A stretch of 64,000 nucleotides of DNA from Burkholderiales bacterium (GTDB lineage: Bacteria > Pseudomonadota > Gammaproteobacteria > Burkholderiales > SG8-39): assembly GCA_014860355.1 (NCBI GenBank), contig JACZJV010000023.1, positions 1 through 64,000 on the forward strand, written 5' to 3'. A program made the position numbers and the translations under genes. Every line of letters begins with the position of its first letter. Positions within the stretch are counted from its first letter, which is position 1. Below the pieces are notes generated by a model. It saw nothing but the letters and a program-made list of their open reading frames with translations. It did no database searches and had not been told where the DNA came from. Below are positions 48,645 through 57,891 of the stretch, one piece after another.

Positions 48645-49526
48645 TCAACCCAGCGCCAGCGCCATCACACCTAAGGCGATGCAGGCCGCGCCGAAGATAC
48701 GTAGCGCGCGGTCGCCTTCGCCGAGCAGCTGGCCGCCGATCAGCGCGGCGAACAGCATTGACACCTCGCGCGCCGGCGCCACGTGCGACAGCGGCGCCGT
48801 CTGCATCGCAAACAGCACCAGTACGTAGCCCACCGGGCTTAGCACCGCGACTACCAGCGCGTATTTCCACTGCGCGCGCCACAGCGCGGCGGCGGCGGCG
48901 CGGTCGAAGAGCAGTGGCGGAACCAGAAACACCAGGCGCACGAAATTGCCGAAGTAATCGACCAGGATGGGCGACATCAGCACGACCTTGACCGCATAGC
49001 CGTCCACCACCGTATAGCTGGCGATTAACACCCCGGTCATGAGTCCATAGGCCATGCCGGTGCGCACGCGCGCCTTCTTTGCCTGGTCCTGCGCGGAGCG
49101 AAACAGCCCCGGGCCGCCGGCGATCAGGAATACGCCCGCCACCACCGCGACGACGCCCAGCGCACCAGGCACGGTGAGGCGCTCGCCCAACAGGAACAGC
49201 GCGACCAGCGAAGATAACAAGGGGCCTGAACCGCGCGCGAGCGGATATACCACCGTCAGGTCCGATTTGCGGTAGCCGCGCAGCAGCACGATGTAATAGA
49301 GGACATGCAGTGCGCCGCTCACCGTCACCAGCGCCCATTCCTTCGCGCCCCAGAGCGGCACCGCGCGCCAGCCCAGCCACAGGCCCAGGGGCGCCCAGAT
49401 CGCCATCATCAGCAGCGCGCTGAACGCGGCGAAACGCACATCGCCGCCAGCCTTCTTCGCGGCGATGTTCCAGATCGCGTGGATGAGGCCGGCGAGGACG
49501 ACCAGTAAGAGCGCGGTGAGGGTCAT
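48645..49526 (-). CDS. DMT-superfamily (EamA) transporter
   Basis: Inner-membrane protein of 293 residues with about ten hydrophobic segments and two EamA repeats. The start at 49526 (MTLTALLLVVLAGLIHAIWNIAAKK) is a normal family N-terminus; the track start adds 50 Arg/Gly/Ser-rich residues from non-coding sequence. The motif LTVVYPLARGSGPLLSSLVALFLLGERL is typical of the first repeat. Substrate unknown. It is convergent with glmS. Confidence 0.87.
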   Translation of the reverse strand: MTLTALLLVVLAGLIHAIWNIAAKKAGGDVRFAAFSALLMMAIWAPLGLWLGWRAVPLWGAKEWALVTVSGALHVLYYIVLLRGYRKSDLTVVYPLARGSGPLLSSLVALFLLGERLTVPGALGVVAVVAGVFLIAGGPGLFRSAQDQAKKARVRTGMAYGLMTGVLIASYTVVDGYAVKVVLMSPILVDYFGNFVRLVFLVPPLLFDRAAAAALWRAQWKYALVVAVLSPVGYVLVLFAMQTAPLSHVAPAREVSMLFAALIGGQLLGEGDRALRIFGAACIALGVMALALG

Positions 49527-49569
49527 GCGCGGGGCACGACGGCGCCCATTTGCGCCGGGGCCGGCGGCT

Positions 49570-50223
49570 TCATTCCCGGCTGCGCTCGAGCCGCTTCTCG
49601 ATTTGTTCCCGCCACTCGGGCGACAATTCCGGCACTTCCAGCGCGCGCAACAGGATGCGCTTGCCGTCTTTGCCACCCCGCTGCATGTAAGCTTCGAACA
49701 GAGGCTTGATCGCCACCTTGCGGTAGCCGGTTTCGACTACTTCCACGGCGTCTCCTGCTTCGATCACACCCTCGCGCAGCACGCTAAGATAGAAACCGGT
49801 GCGCGCCGATTGGGAAAACAGCTTGGGCATGTGCTCGTCGCCGAAGCGGATGCCGAGCTTGTAACAGGGCACCCGGGGCTGGGTGATGGCAAACAGTGCG
49901 CTTCCGATTTGCAGCCGGTCGCCCACGCAGCGTTCGGATTCGTCCAGGCCGGCGACGGTGAGATTTTCGCCGAATTGGCCGTAATTCATTTCGTCGCGGC
50001 CCAGCGTTTCGCGCCAGTACGCATAATGATCGAGCGCGTAGGCATATACAGCCTTGTGCAAGCCACCATGGTTGTCCAGATCCGCCTGGCCGTCGCCCTC
50101 CAGGTTGTAGGTCCCGGCGCGCACCGGTCCCGCAACCGGCTTCTTGAAAATGCCCGTCTTTATTGACTCGCGGCCGTGTTGCACGGCAATCGGCGGGGAC
50201 ACGTTCACCGAGATCAACTGCAT
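49570..50223 (-). CDS. MOSC domain protein (YiiM-like)
   Basis: Molybdenum-cofactor sulfurase C-terminal-type domain protein, 217 residues. A strong GGAGGTGACC site precedes the ATG at 50223, so the track's start at 50274 is rejected. Family blocks are GDGQADLDNHGGLHKAVYAY, NYGQFGENLTV, GDRLQIGSALFAITQPRVPCYKL with the conserved Cys, and a C-terminal 3-alpha region. E. coli YiiM reduces N-hydroxylated compounds using a molybdenum cofactor; that function is inferred here by similarity only. Confidence 0.9.
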   Translation of the reverse strand: MQLISVNVSPPIAVQHGRESIKTGIFKKPVAGPVRAGTYNLEGDGQADLDNHGGLHKAVYAYALDHYAYWRETLGRDEMNYGQFGENLTVAGLDESERCVGDRLQIGSALFAITQPRVPCYKLGIRFGDEHMPKLFSQSARTGFYLSVLREGVIEAGDAVEVVETGYRKVAIKPLFEAYMQRGGKDGKRILLRALEVPELSPEWREQIEKRLERSRE

Positions 50224-50294
50224 GGTCACCTCCAATCCGGATGCCGGATCCGCATTTGTCGCGCAGCCGCGCACAGCAGGGGCGAGGTTCGGGG

Positions 50295-50996
50295 CTAGCC
50301 GATTGCGTCGATGAGCATGCGCCTGATGTCTTCGCGCGCATTGAGGAAACGGAACCCGGAGCAGCGTGCGCGGCTGCCGTCGGCAAGCGTCACGATCTCC
50401 GAGTAGCGCACTTCCAGGTCGACGGTAACCGGACCGGCGCCCGGTATTTCGATGCGGCTGCCGACGAGTACCGTGCCCGGCTCGATCATCACGTCCGGCG
50501 GATAGATCAGCACACTGATGCCGCCCAGGCTGACATCCTTGATCTGCGCGTCGAAGGGCGCTATGCCGCCGGCGTCGGCGACGCAGTGCAGCATGAGCGT
50601 GGGTGATGCGTCGCGGCGCTCGTGCTGCCGGCGCTGCTGCACCGTGAGTATCTCCGGGTAGCGCATGCGAATTGCCGCGACGCCGTCCTGCGCCACTGCG
50701 GTCGGCTCAACGCCGACGAACTCGATATGCCAGTCGTCCGGCTCGGCAACCAGGGTCAGGCGCGTGAGCGCAAGCACGGCCGAATTGAGCGGTTCGTCCT
50801 TTGCAGCCGCGACGATGATGAACTGACCGCCCGGGTCGGTGCGCACAATGCGCGTGGCGAACAGCCCTTGGTTGTTCGGCAGTTCCACGGCGATGGCTTG
50901 GCGCTGGGCGGCCAGCGCCTCGAGGATCGGCGCGATCTTGCTGGGCGAGCGCAACAGCAGGCTGGTGCTACCGGGGTTTTCGGAGTTCATCGACAT
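50295..50996 (-). CDS. YcgR-like c-di-GMP-binding PilZ domain protein
   Basis: Cytoplasmic protein of 233 residues. The N-terminal half looks like a YcgR-type beta domain. The C-terminal PilZ domain carries both c-di-GMP motifs: RRQHERRD (the RxxxR element) and DVSLGGISV (the D/NxSxxG element), starting near residue 122. YcgR proteins brake flagellar motors; related proteins also act on type IV pili. No flagellar gene is in the window, so the target is unknown. MOSC lies downstream on the same strand, separated by about 70 nt. Confidence 0.85.
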   Translation of the reverse strand: MSMNSENPGSTSLLLRSPSKIAPILEALAAQRQAIAVELPNNQGLFATRIVRTDPGGQFIIVAAAKDEPLNSAVLALTRLTLVAEPDDWHIEFVGVEPTAVAQDGVAAIRMRYPEILTVQQRRQHERRDASPTLMLHCVADAGGIAPFDAQIKDVSLGGISVLIYPPDVMIEPGTVLVGSRIEIPGAGPVTVDLEVRYSEIVTLADGSRARCSGFRFLNAREDIRRMLIDAIG

Positions 50997-51206
50997 AAGC
51001 GGCTGCTCGGTAACGGTGTTCCGGCGGTTCTCAATAAAGGTTCGATGGTTTCCTCGTCATTGTAATCCCGTCGCCGGGGTTTCGATCCGGATCCCGGATT
51101 CCTTCCTGAGCGATCGTCATGTCCGCGCGGCGGTCGCGAAAAAGAATGGTGCACCCTGCGTCGCGCAGCCTGCGCCTATGACAAGATACACGATTAGCGG
51201 GAGTGT

Positions 51207-53036
51207 ATGAAAGATCAGTCGCAATTGGAAGTGAACCCTGCACGTTCCGTGCTGAAAAAGGTGTTCGGCTACGCTGCGTTTCGCGGGCCGCAGGCCGAAA
51301 TCGTCGAGCACGTCGCGGCCGGCGGCGACTGTCTGGTGCTGATGCCCACCGGCGGCGGCAAGTCGCTGTGCTACCAGATTCCGGCGTTGCTGCGCCCCGG
51401 GACCGGCATCGTGGTGTCGCCGCTGATCGCGCTGATGCAAGACCAGGTGGCGGCGCTGCGCGAAGCAGGCGTCAGGGCGGCCTTCCTCAATTCGTCCATG
51501 TCGTCCGCTGACGCGGTCGCCGTCGAACGTGGTCTGATCAATGGCGACTACGACCTCGTCTACGTTGCGCCGGAGCGCTTGCTGACGCCGCGTTTCCTGC
51601 AACTGCTCGAACGCCTGCAGTCCTGCGCGCGGCTAGCGCTGTTTGCCATCGACGAGGCGCACTGCGTGTCGCAGTGGGGCCACGATTTTCGACCCGAGTA
51701 CATGCAGCTCGCATTGCTGCACGAGCGTTTTCCCGATGTGCCGCGCATCGCGCTCACGGCCACCGCCGACCGCGTCACGCGCGCAGAAATCGTGCAGCGC
51801 CTCGGGTTGGAGGGCGCGCCCCTGTTCGTGTCCAGCTTCGACCGGCCGAACATACGCTACCGCATCGTCGAAAAGGCCAACGCTCGCGCGCAGTTGCTGG
51901 CTTTCCTGCGTGCCGAACACATGGGGGACGCGGGCATAGTCTATTGCCTGTCGCGGCGCAAGGTGGAGGAGACGGCCGCCTGGCTGGCCGATCAGGGCGT
52001 GGTCGCGCTGCCCTACCACGCCGGCATGGACGCGGACACGCGCAACCGGCATCAGGCGCGGTTTCAGCGCGAGGAGGGCGTCGTCGTGGTCGCGACCATT
52101 GCTTTCGGCATGGGCATAGACAAGCCCGATGTGCGCTTCGTCGCGCATCTCGACTTGCCCAAGAGCATCGAGGGCTATTATCAGGAGACCGGCCGCGCCG
52201 GCCGCGATGGACTGCCGGCCGACGCGTGGATGGCATACGGCCTGGGCGACGTGGTCAACCAGCGGCGCATGATCGATGCTTCCACCGCCGAGGCGCAATA
52301 CAAGCGCATTGCCTCGGCCAAGCTCGACGCGCTGCTGGGGCTGTGCGAAGCGAGCAGCTGCCGGCGCGTGCGCCTGTTGAATTATTTCGATGAAACCTCG
52401 GCGCCTTGCGGCAATTGCGACGTCTGCCTAGAGCCGCCGCAGGTCTGGGACGGCACCGTGGCAGCGCAAAAAGCGCTGTCCTGCGTTTATCGTACCGGCC
52501 AGCGCTTCGGCGCGGTGCATCTGATCGATGTGCTGCTGGGAAAGGAAACGGAACGCGTGCAGCAATGGGGACACCGGACGCTGAGCACCTTCGGCATCGG
52601 CAAGGAGCTGGACGAGAAGGCATGGCGCACGGTGTTTCGCCAGCTGGTGGCGCAGGGCCTGATCGCAGTGGATCACGCCGGACATGGGTCCCTCAAGCTC
52701 GCCGACGCCAGCCGCGCGGTGCTTCGCGGTGAACAGGCGGTATATCTGCGCCAGGCGCAGCCAGGCAAATCCCGGGCGGGCACCAGACGCCCGCCTGCGA
52801 CCACGGACGGACTCGACCCTGCGGCAGAGCGCTTGTGGCTGCGATTGCGCGAGTGGCGCGCCGCGATCGCCAGGGAACACGGCGTCCCGGCCTATGTGGT
52901 ATTTCACGATGCCACCCTGGCCGAGCTGGCGCGCACGCGTCCGCAATCCAAGGCCGAGCTGGGCCAGGTTTCTGGCGTGGGCACACGCAAGCTCGAGCGC
53001 TACGGTCCAGCACTGCTGGAGTTGCTGCTGGGCTGA
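51207..53036 (+). CDS. recQ: ATP-dependent DNA helicase RecQ
   Basis: 3'-5' helicase for recombination and fork repair, 609 residues. Walker A is [14 protein letters not shown] (about 46-59), DEAH is [17 protein letters not shown] with the RecQ aromatic loop, and motif VI is [13 protein letters not shown]. The zinc module has Cys in [15 protein letters not shown] and CGNCDVC. The winged helix (RQC) follows and an HRDC domain ends the protein ([21 protein letters not shown]). The start ATG at 51207 is preceded by GGGAG. Confidence 0.97.
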   Translation: MKDQSQLEVNPARSVLKKVFGYAAFRGPQAEIVEHVAAGGDCLVLMPTGGGKSLCYQIPALLRPGTGIVVSPLIALMQDQVAALREAGVRAAFLNSSMSSADAVAVERGLINGDYDLVYVAPERLLTPRFLQLLERLQSCARLALFAIDEAHCVSQWGHDFRPEYMQLALLHERFPDVPRIALTATADRVTRAEIVQRLGLEGAPLFVSSFDRPNIRYRIVEKANARAQLLAFLRAEHMGDAGIVYCLSRRKVEETAAWLADQGVVALPYHAGMDADTRNRHQARFQREEGVVVVATIAFGMGIDKPDVRFVAHLDLPKSIEGYYQETGRAGRDGLPADAWMAYGLGDVVNQRRMIDASTAEAQYKRIASAKLDALLGLCEASSCRRVRLLNYFDETSAPCGNCDVCLEPPQVWDGTVAAQKALSCVYRTGQRFGAVHLIDVLLGKETERVQQWGHRTLSTFGIGKELDEKAWRTVFRQLVAQGLIAVDHAGHGSLKLADASRAVLRGEQAVYLRQAQPGKSRAGTRRPPATTDGLDPAAERLWLRLREWRAAIAREHGVPAYVVFHDATLAELARTRPQSKAELGQVSGVGTRKLERYGPALLELLLG

Positions 53037-53119
53037 CACCGTCCCGATACGTTTCACGCGCCGAATTTGCAGGCCGGCCTGGCAATAATGATTCCTTAAG
53101 GTTGCGCCCGTAAAGTTCG

Positions 53120-53146
53120 CCCCATCGTTCATCACCGATGGGGGGA
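53120..53146 (+). promoter_or_regulatory. Hairpin overlapping the ribosome-binding site of the SHP-type cytochrome gene
   Basis: CCCCATCG / CGATGGGG forms a perfect 8-bp stem with an 8-nt loop. The right arm runs into GGGGGGA, the only Shine-Dalgarno-like sequence before the ATG at 53151. Folding would hide part of the ribosome site, so translation of the first gene could be controlled. Confidence 0.5.
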
Positions 53147-53150
53147 CAGT

Positions 53151-53573
53151 ATGCAAAGATTCAAATCCATGGCGGCGATCCTGCTGGCAGGATTGCTCGC
53201 GTTACCCGGCCTGCAGGCCGCAGCCGCAACGCCGGCGGAAATTCAAAAGAGCCTCGAAAGCGCGGCCCGCACCAGCACACCGGGTTTCAGCGGATTTTCG
53301 GCCGAGCGCGGACAGCGCTTTTTCAGTTCCACGCACGGCAGCGACTGGAGCTGCGCTTCCTGCCATACGTCGGTACCGGCGCAGCCGGGCAAGCATGTCA
53401 AGACCGGCAAAGTGATTGCGCCCATGGCGCCGACGGCGAATCCGCAGCGATTCACCGACGCGGCGAAGGTGGAAAAGTGGTTCAAACGCAACTGCAACGA
53501 CGTGCTCGGCCGTGTCTGCACCGCCCAGGAGCAGGGCGATGTGCTGGCCTATCTCATGTCGGTGGCGAAATAG
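53151..53573 (+). CDS. DUF1924 monoheme cytochrome c, SHP-type (sphaeroides heme protein)
   Basis: Periplasmic cytochrome of 140 residues. A signal peptide ends near QAAAA-TPAE. One heme site, CASCH, is present with the DUF1924 pattern FSAERGQRFFSS and TNPQRFTDAAKVEKWFKRNCNDVLGR. In Rhodobacter SHP an Asn next to the conserved Cys is the distal, displaceable heme ligand and the protein binds O2; the NCND here fits that. It heads an operon with diheme cytochrome, cytochrome b and a two-component system, the layout known for SHP. Confidence 0.9.
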   Translation: MQRFKSMAAILLAGLLALPGLQAAAATPAEIQKSLESAARTSTPGFSGFSAERGQRFFSSTHGSDWSCASCHTSVPAQPGKHVKTGKVIAPMAPTANPQRFTDAAKVEKWFKRNCNDVLGRVCTAQEQGDVLAYLMSVAK

Positions 53574-53582
53574 GAGAGAGAA

Positions 53583-54074
53583 ATGAACAATGCCAACAAA
53601 CGAAAACTTTTCGATTCGATAGTCTGGTCGGCTTCACTATTGTTTGCGTTCGGCCTGCTGATAAGCGAAGCGTCGGCCGAATCGACGGGGTTTTCTGCGA
53701 CCAACAAGACCTGGTCAACCGAGTGCGGCAGCTGTCATCTGGCTTATCCCCCGGACATGCTGCCGGCGCCTGCCTGGCGCCGCATGTTGTCCGGCCTGGA
53801 CCAGCATTTCGGCACCGACGCCAGCGTCGATGCCCGCGCTGCGGCCGAAATAGGCGCCTTCCTCGAACGCAATGCCGGCCAGGGCAGGAAACGCGGCAGC
53901 GACAGCGGAACGCTGCGCATCACCGAGACGCGCTGGTTCGTGCGCAAACACGACGAAGTCCCCACGACCGCCTGGAAAAATCCGCGGGTCAAGACCCCGG
54001 CCAATTGCGGCGCCTGTCACAGCGCAGCCGAGCGCGGTGACTTCGACGAAGATGCCGTGCGCATTCCGCGATAA
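53583..54074 (+). CDS. Diheme cytochrome c (DHC-type), partner of SHP
   Basis: Periplasmic electron carrier of 163 residues. A signal peptide ends SEASA-EST. Heme motifs CGSCH and CGACH are at about 50 and 144, and a conserved YPPDMLPAPAWRRMLSGLDQHFG block follows the first. DHC passes electrons between the membrane cytochrome b and SHP in the Rhodobacter/Shewanella model. It starts 9 nt after the SHP gene and ends 12 nt before cytochrome b. Confidence 0.9.
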   Translation: MNNANKRKLFDSIVWSASLLFAFGLLISEASAESTGFSATNKTWSTECGSCHLAYPPDMLPAPAWRRMLSGLDQHFGTDASVDARAAAEIGAFLERNAGQGRKRGSDSGTLRITETRWFVRKHDEVPTTAWKNPRVKTPANCGACHSAAERGDFDEDAVRIPR

Positions 54075-54086
54075 AAGGAGATACCC

Positions 54087-54767
54087 ATGAACAAGCAACG
54101 TATCCTGGTCTGGGACCTGCCGACGCGGGTTTTCCACTGGCTGTTGGCGGCTTCCTTCCTCGGAGCGTTTCTGACGGCCGAATCCGAGCGCTATCGCGAC
54201 ATTCACGTGGTACTCGGCTACACGATGTTGGGATTGGTCGTGTTTCGTTCCCTCTGGGGCGTGGTCGGCACCCGCTATGCACGCTTCAGTTCGTTCCCGA
54301 TCGCGCCGCGCCGGGTCCTCGAATACCTCAAGTCCCTGTTCACGCGCTCGCCGCAGCACCATGTCGGCCACAACCCGGCGGGCAGCCTGGCCATTTACGC
54401 GATCCTCGCGCTGTCCGTGCTTGCAGGCGCCACCGGTTATGCAGCCTACAATGAGATTGGCGGTGAATGGCTGGCCGAGTTGCACGAAGGCGCGGCCAAT
54501 GCGATGCTAGGCTTGGTCATATTCCATATAGGCGCGGTTATGGTGAGCAGTCTGATACACCGGGAGAACCTGGCTGCCGCCATGCTCAACGGCTACAAGA
54601 AAGGCCACGTTGGTGAGGGCATCCGCAGCAAGCACCGGTTCGTTGCCGCGGCTGTGCTATTGGTGGCTGCGTATTTCTGGGCCGGCAGCGCCGGGTTGCT
54701 GCCGGATGCCATAGGCGTACCGGCAGTCGCAGCCGTCTCCCCGCAGATACGCGGCGAGCACGGTTGA
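54087..54767 (+). CDS. Cytochrome b561-type membrane subunit
   Basis: Inner-membrane diheme b-type cytochrome of 226 residues. The Ni/Fe-hydrogenase-type b561 fold starts ILVWDLPTRVFHWLLAASF, with His ligands in FHW and in IHVVLGYTMLG, then HEGAANAMLGLVIFHIGAVM. An additional C-terminal helix follows. It would take electrons from the quinone pool to DHC and SHP. It is followed after 19 nt by a response-regulator gene. Confidence 0.92.
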   Translation: MNKQRILVWDLPTRVFHWLLAASFLGAFLTAESERYRDIHVVLGYTMLGLVVFRSLWGVVGTRYARFSSFPIAPRRVLEYLKSLFTRSPQHHVGHNPAGSLAIYAILALSVLAGATGYAAYNEIGGEWLAELHEGAANAMLGLVIFHIGAVMVSSLIHRENLAAAMLNGYKKGHVGEGIRSKHRFVAAAVLLVAAYFWAGSAGLLPDAIGVPAVAAVSPQIRGEHG

Positions 54768-54786
54768 TGCGGGAACCAGGCTAAGC

Positions 54787-55458
54787 ATGCGCATACTTCT
54801 GGTCGAGGACGACAAGCTGCTGGGGGATGGCGTGCAGGCAGGCCTCATCCAGTCCGGCTTCAGCGTAGATTGGGTCCGGGACGGAGTTGCCGCGGAGCTG
54901 TCGCTCAAGACCGGCGAGTACGCCGGCGTCGTGCTCGACCTCGGACTGCCGCGGCTCTCGGGACTGGAGGTGCTGCAGCGCCTGCGCCGCGGCGGCGACA
55001 AGGTGCCGGTGTTGATCCTGACCGCGCGCGACCGGGTGGAAGACCGCATCAAAGGCCTGGACGGCGGCGCTGACGACTACCTGGTCAAACCCTTCGATCT
55101 GCACGAACTCGCGGCGCGCCTGCGCGCCCTGATCCGGCGCTCCAGTGGCGAAGCAGCGCCGAACCTGCGGGTGGGCGAAATCGAACTCGACCCAGCTGCC
55201 CGCTGCGTAAGCTTCCGCGGCCGGCCGGTCGAGCTTTCCGTGCGCGAGTTCGCGCTGCTGCAGGAGCTGATGCTCAACGCGGGGCGGGTGCTGTCGCGCG
55301 AGCAGCTGGCGCAGCGGCTGTATTCCTGGGGCGAAGAGATCGAAAGCAACGCCATCGAGGTGCATGTGCATCACCTGCGGCGCAAGCTGGCGCCGGAACT
55401 GTTGCGCACCGTGCGCGGCGTGGGCTATCTGATGCCGCGCGAGGCGCCATCGCCATGA
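54787..55458 (+). CDS. OmpR/PhoB-family response regulator (QseB/PmrA-like)
   Basis: DNA-binding regulator of 223 residues. The receiver has acidic pair VEDDK, phospho-acceptor Asp51 (VVLDLGLP), Thr in LTARD and Lys in LVKPFDL. The C-terminal winged helix includes VELSVREFALLQEL and HVHHLRRKL. It is on the same strand as the cytochrome genes and presumably controls them. The kinase gene follows after 97 nt. Confidence 0.94.
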   Translation: MRILLVEDDKLLGDGVQAGLIQSGFSVDWVRDGVAAELSLKTGEYAGVVLDLGLPRLSGLEVLQRLRRGGDKVPVLILTARDRVEDRIKGLDGGADDYLVKPFDLHELAARLRALIRRSSGEAAPNLRVGEIELDPAARCVSFRGRPVELSVREFALLQELMLNAGRVLSREQLAQRLYSWGEEIESNAIEVHVHHLRRKLAPELLRTVRGVGYLMPREAPSP

Positions 55459-55555
55459 GGGCCGGCTTGGATTTCTCAAAATACGCCCGGTTGGCGGAGT
55501 ATTTGCGGATGCTCCACGAAGCCAGCCTCTCCCGGGGATATTCCCTTATGTCCAA

Positions 55556-56905
55556 ATGATGAATCCCGCGCCGGCGCCCGCCTACTCGCTCAAGCGGCGC
55601 CTGCTGCTTGCGCTGCTCGGCGGCATCACCCTCGTCTGGCTGGCGACGGCGGTGTTCAGCTATTTCGATGCGCGCCACGAACTCGACGAATTGCTCGACG
55701 CGCACCTGGCGCAGTCGGCATCGCTGCTTTTGGCGCAGACGGGGCACGAGACCGAGGAAATCGATACCGAGCACATGCCGCAGCTGCACAAGCGCGCGCG
55801 CAATGTCGCAATACAAATGTGGGAGAACGGCAATACCCTGCGCCTGCATTCGCCCAGCGCCCCCGCCGAGCGCCTGTCGCAGCAAGACGAGGGTTTCAGC
55901 GACGCCAGGGTCGCGGGCAAGCGCTGGCGCGTATTCAGCGCCTGGGGTCCCGAGCGGCGCTATCTGGTGCAGGTCGGCGAACGCTACGAAACGCGCGACG
56001 AGATCGCCGCCGACCTCGCGAAAAACCTGCTGCTGCCATTGCTCTTCGCCCTGCCCCTGCTAGGCTTGCTGGTCTGGTTCAATATTGCGCACGCGCTGCG
56101 GCCGCTGGCCGCACTCGGACGGCAGGTGGCCGCGCGCGATCCGGGCAATCTGGGCACGCTCGACGCGGGCGCAGTCCCGGCCGAAGTCCTGCCTCTGGTC
56201 GAAAACCTGAACCGCTTGTTCGAACGCGTGGCGCAGCTGATCGAGAACGAGCGCCGCTTCACCGCCGACGCCTCGCATGAGCTGCGCACGCCGTTGGCGG
56301 CCTTGAAGACGCAGGCCCAGGTGGCGCTGGCATCCAACAACGATGCCGAGCGCAGCCACGCGCTCGAACGCGTGATCGCTGGCTGCGACCGCGCCACGCA
56401 CCTGGTGCAGCAGTTGCTGACGCTCGCGCGCCTCGATCCGGACGAACCCGGGGGCAAGGCCGAAGTCTGCGATCTGCAGGCCTTGGCCAGGACCGCCGTG
56501 GCCGAGCTCGCTCCGTTCGCCCTGTCGCGCAAGGTCGAAATCGATCTGGCCGAAGGCGCGGCAGTGGAAATTACGGGCCATGCGGGGCTGATCGCCATCC
56601 TGCTGCGCAACCTGATCGACAACGCCATCCGTTACAGCTCCGAAGGCGGCAGTGTGCATGTGCGCGCGGCGCGCGCTGGCGCGGCGGCCGTGCTCACGGT
56701 CACCGACCAGGGGCCGGGCATTCCGGCAGCCGAGCGCGACAAGGTGGGACAACGCTTTTACCGCGTGCTCGGCACCGAGGAATTCGGCAGCGGCCTCGGC
56801 CTGTCCATCGTCAAGCGTATCGCCGAACTCCATGGCGCCGGCTTCGGCCTCGGCGAGGGCGAGCGGGGCAAAGGGCTGACGGTCGCGTTGAGGTTCAAGC
56901 CTTAG
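55556..56905 (+). CDS. Sensor histidine kinase (QseC/PmrB-like)
   Basis: Inner-membrane kinase of 449 residues. Two membrane helices (LLLALLGGITLVWLATAVF and LLLPLLFALPLLGLLVWFN) flank a periplasmic domain of about 130 residues. A HAMP-like linker is followed by the H-box ASHELRTPLAAL, N-box NLIDNAIRYSSEGG and G-boxes DQGPGIP and GSGLGLSIV. The periplasmic part is Q/H/E-rich with no clear family. Its input could be oxygen, NO or another SHP ligand; this is inference. Confidence 0.93.
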   Translation: MMNPAPAPAYSLKRRLLLALLGGITLVWLATAVFSYFDARHELDELLDAHLAQSASLLLAQTGHETEEIDTEHMPQLHKRARNVAIQMWENGNTLRLHSPSAPAERLSQQDEGFSDARVAGKRWRVFSAWGPERRYLVQVGERYETRDEIAADLAKNLLLPLLFALPLLGLLVWFNIAHALRPLAALGRQVAARDPGNLGTLDAGAVPAEVLPLVENLNRLFERVAQLIENERRFTADASHELRTPLAALKTQAQVALASNNDAERSHALERVIAGCDRATHLVQQLLTLARLDPDEPGGKAEVCDLQALARTAVAELAPFALSRKVEIDLAEGAAVEITGHAGLIAILLRNLIDNAIRYSSEGGSVHVRAARAGAAAVLTVTDQGPGIPAAERDKVGQRFYRVLGTEEFGSGLGLSIVKRIAELHGAGFGLGEGERGKGLTVALRFKP

Positions 56906-56906
56906 C

Positions 56907-56952
56907 GTTTGTAACGAAACGATGGGAGTTATCCCCTCGTTTCGTTACAAAC
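56907..56952. terminator. Long perfect inverted repeat between convergent kinase and DMT genes
   Basis: Arms GTTTGTAACGAAACGA / TCGTTTCGTTACAAAC are perfectly complementary over 16 bp, with a further GGG/CCC pairing inside. The repeat fills the gap between the two stop codons. It lacks a T run on either side, so it may act as a bidirectional end or processing structure. Confidence 0.65.
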
Positions 56953-56954
56953 TA

Positions 56955-57812
56955 TTAGACTACGAGCAGCACCGCCACTCCGGCCACTGTCAAGACCGCG
57001 CCCAGCGCCACGCGCGAGGGCACGCGCTCCTGCCGCAGGACGAGCATGCTCAGAGCGAGCGTAAACAGCGGATAGGTCGCAACGATGGGCGAGACCAGCG
57101 CCACCTTGCCTTTTGCCAAAGCCGTATACATGAGAAACATGCTGGCGCCGTTGAGCAATCCCGTCGCGACGAACCAGGGCGCGGCGCGGCGGTCGGTCGG
57201 CTGGCGCGGTCCGCGCCAGCGCGTCGCCGCGAGTATCACCGCAGCCGATACCGTATAGCCGATCAACGCGGCGGCGTACGGGTTTGCCCAGAGCGCGAGC
57301 CCGGCCTTGGTCAGAACCTGCGCCAGCGCGCGCAGTGCCGCCGCTGCTACCGGCAGGGCGATCGCCCACAGCGGCCAGCTGCGCGGGAGCGCGTCGCCGC
57401 CCCAGGTCAGCGCCAGCATCCCGAGCACGATGGCGGCGGTGCCGAGCACATTGCCCGTGCTGAGCCCCTCCCCCAGGAACAGGATGGCCCCGGTCAGGGC
57501 AAATAGTGGCGTGGTGCAGGAAATCGAGCTGGTGATGGTCGGCCCCATGCGCTGGTTGCCGGTGTAAGTGAGCAGGGTTACCGCCGCCGGAAAGAACAGG
57601 CCGATCAGCGCGAATATGCCCGCCGCGCCAAGGCTGAATCCGTCGGCGTGGAACAGAAACGGCGCCAGACACCAGAAAACCAGCGTGGAGGAAGGCACGC
57701 CGATCGCCGCGCCGGCAGCCGGAGACGCGTAGCGCAGGCCCAGCCGCGTGGTAATCATCGCGGCGCCCAGGCCGGCGGCGGCGGCCAGCGCCCACAAAGC
57801 GGATTCGATCAT
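56955..57812 (-). CDS. DMT-superfamily (EamA) transporter
   Basis: Inner-membrane carrier of 285 residues from the ATG at 57812; the track start at 58073 reads back through the downstream His-rich gene in another frame. Ten hydrophobic segments form two EamA repeats with TNYTGNQRMGPTITSSIS-like first-repeat residues and MYTALAKGKVALVSPIVATYPLFTLALSMLV in the second. Its substrate is unknown. A second DMT gene lies immediately upstream on the same strand. Confidence 0.87.
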   Translation of the reverse strand: MIESALWALAAAAGLGAAMITTRLGLRYASPAAGAAIGVPSSTLVFWCLAPFLFHADGFSLGAAGIFALIGLFFPAAVTLLTYTGNQRMGPTITSSISCTTPLFALTGAILFLGEGLSTGNVLGTAAIVLGMLALTWGGDALPRSWPLWAIALPVAAAALRALAQVLTKAGLALWANPYAAALIGYTVSAAVILAATRWRGPRQPTDRRAAPWFVATGLLNGASMFLMYTALAKGKVALVSPIVATYPLFTLALSMLVLRQERVPSRVALGAVLTVAGVAVLLVV

Positions 57813-57891
57813 GCCTGGCTGCAGCGTCAGTAGGGTTCGTTCACAGGGTTCCTCCACCGCATGATAGCGCGCCCTAGGCCCGGACTTTTCC

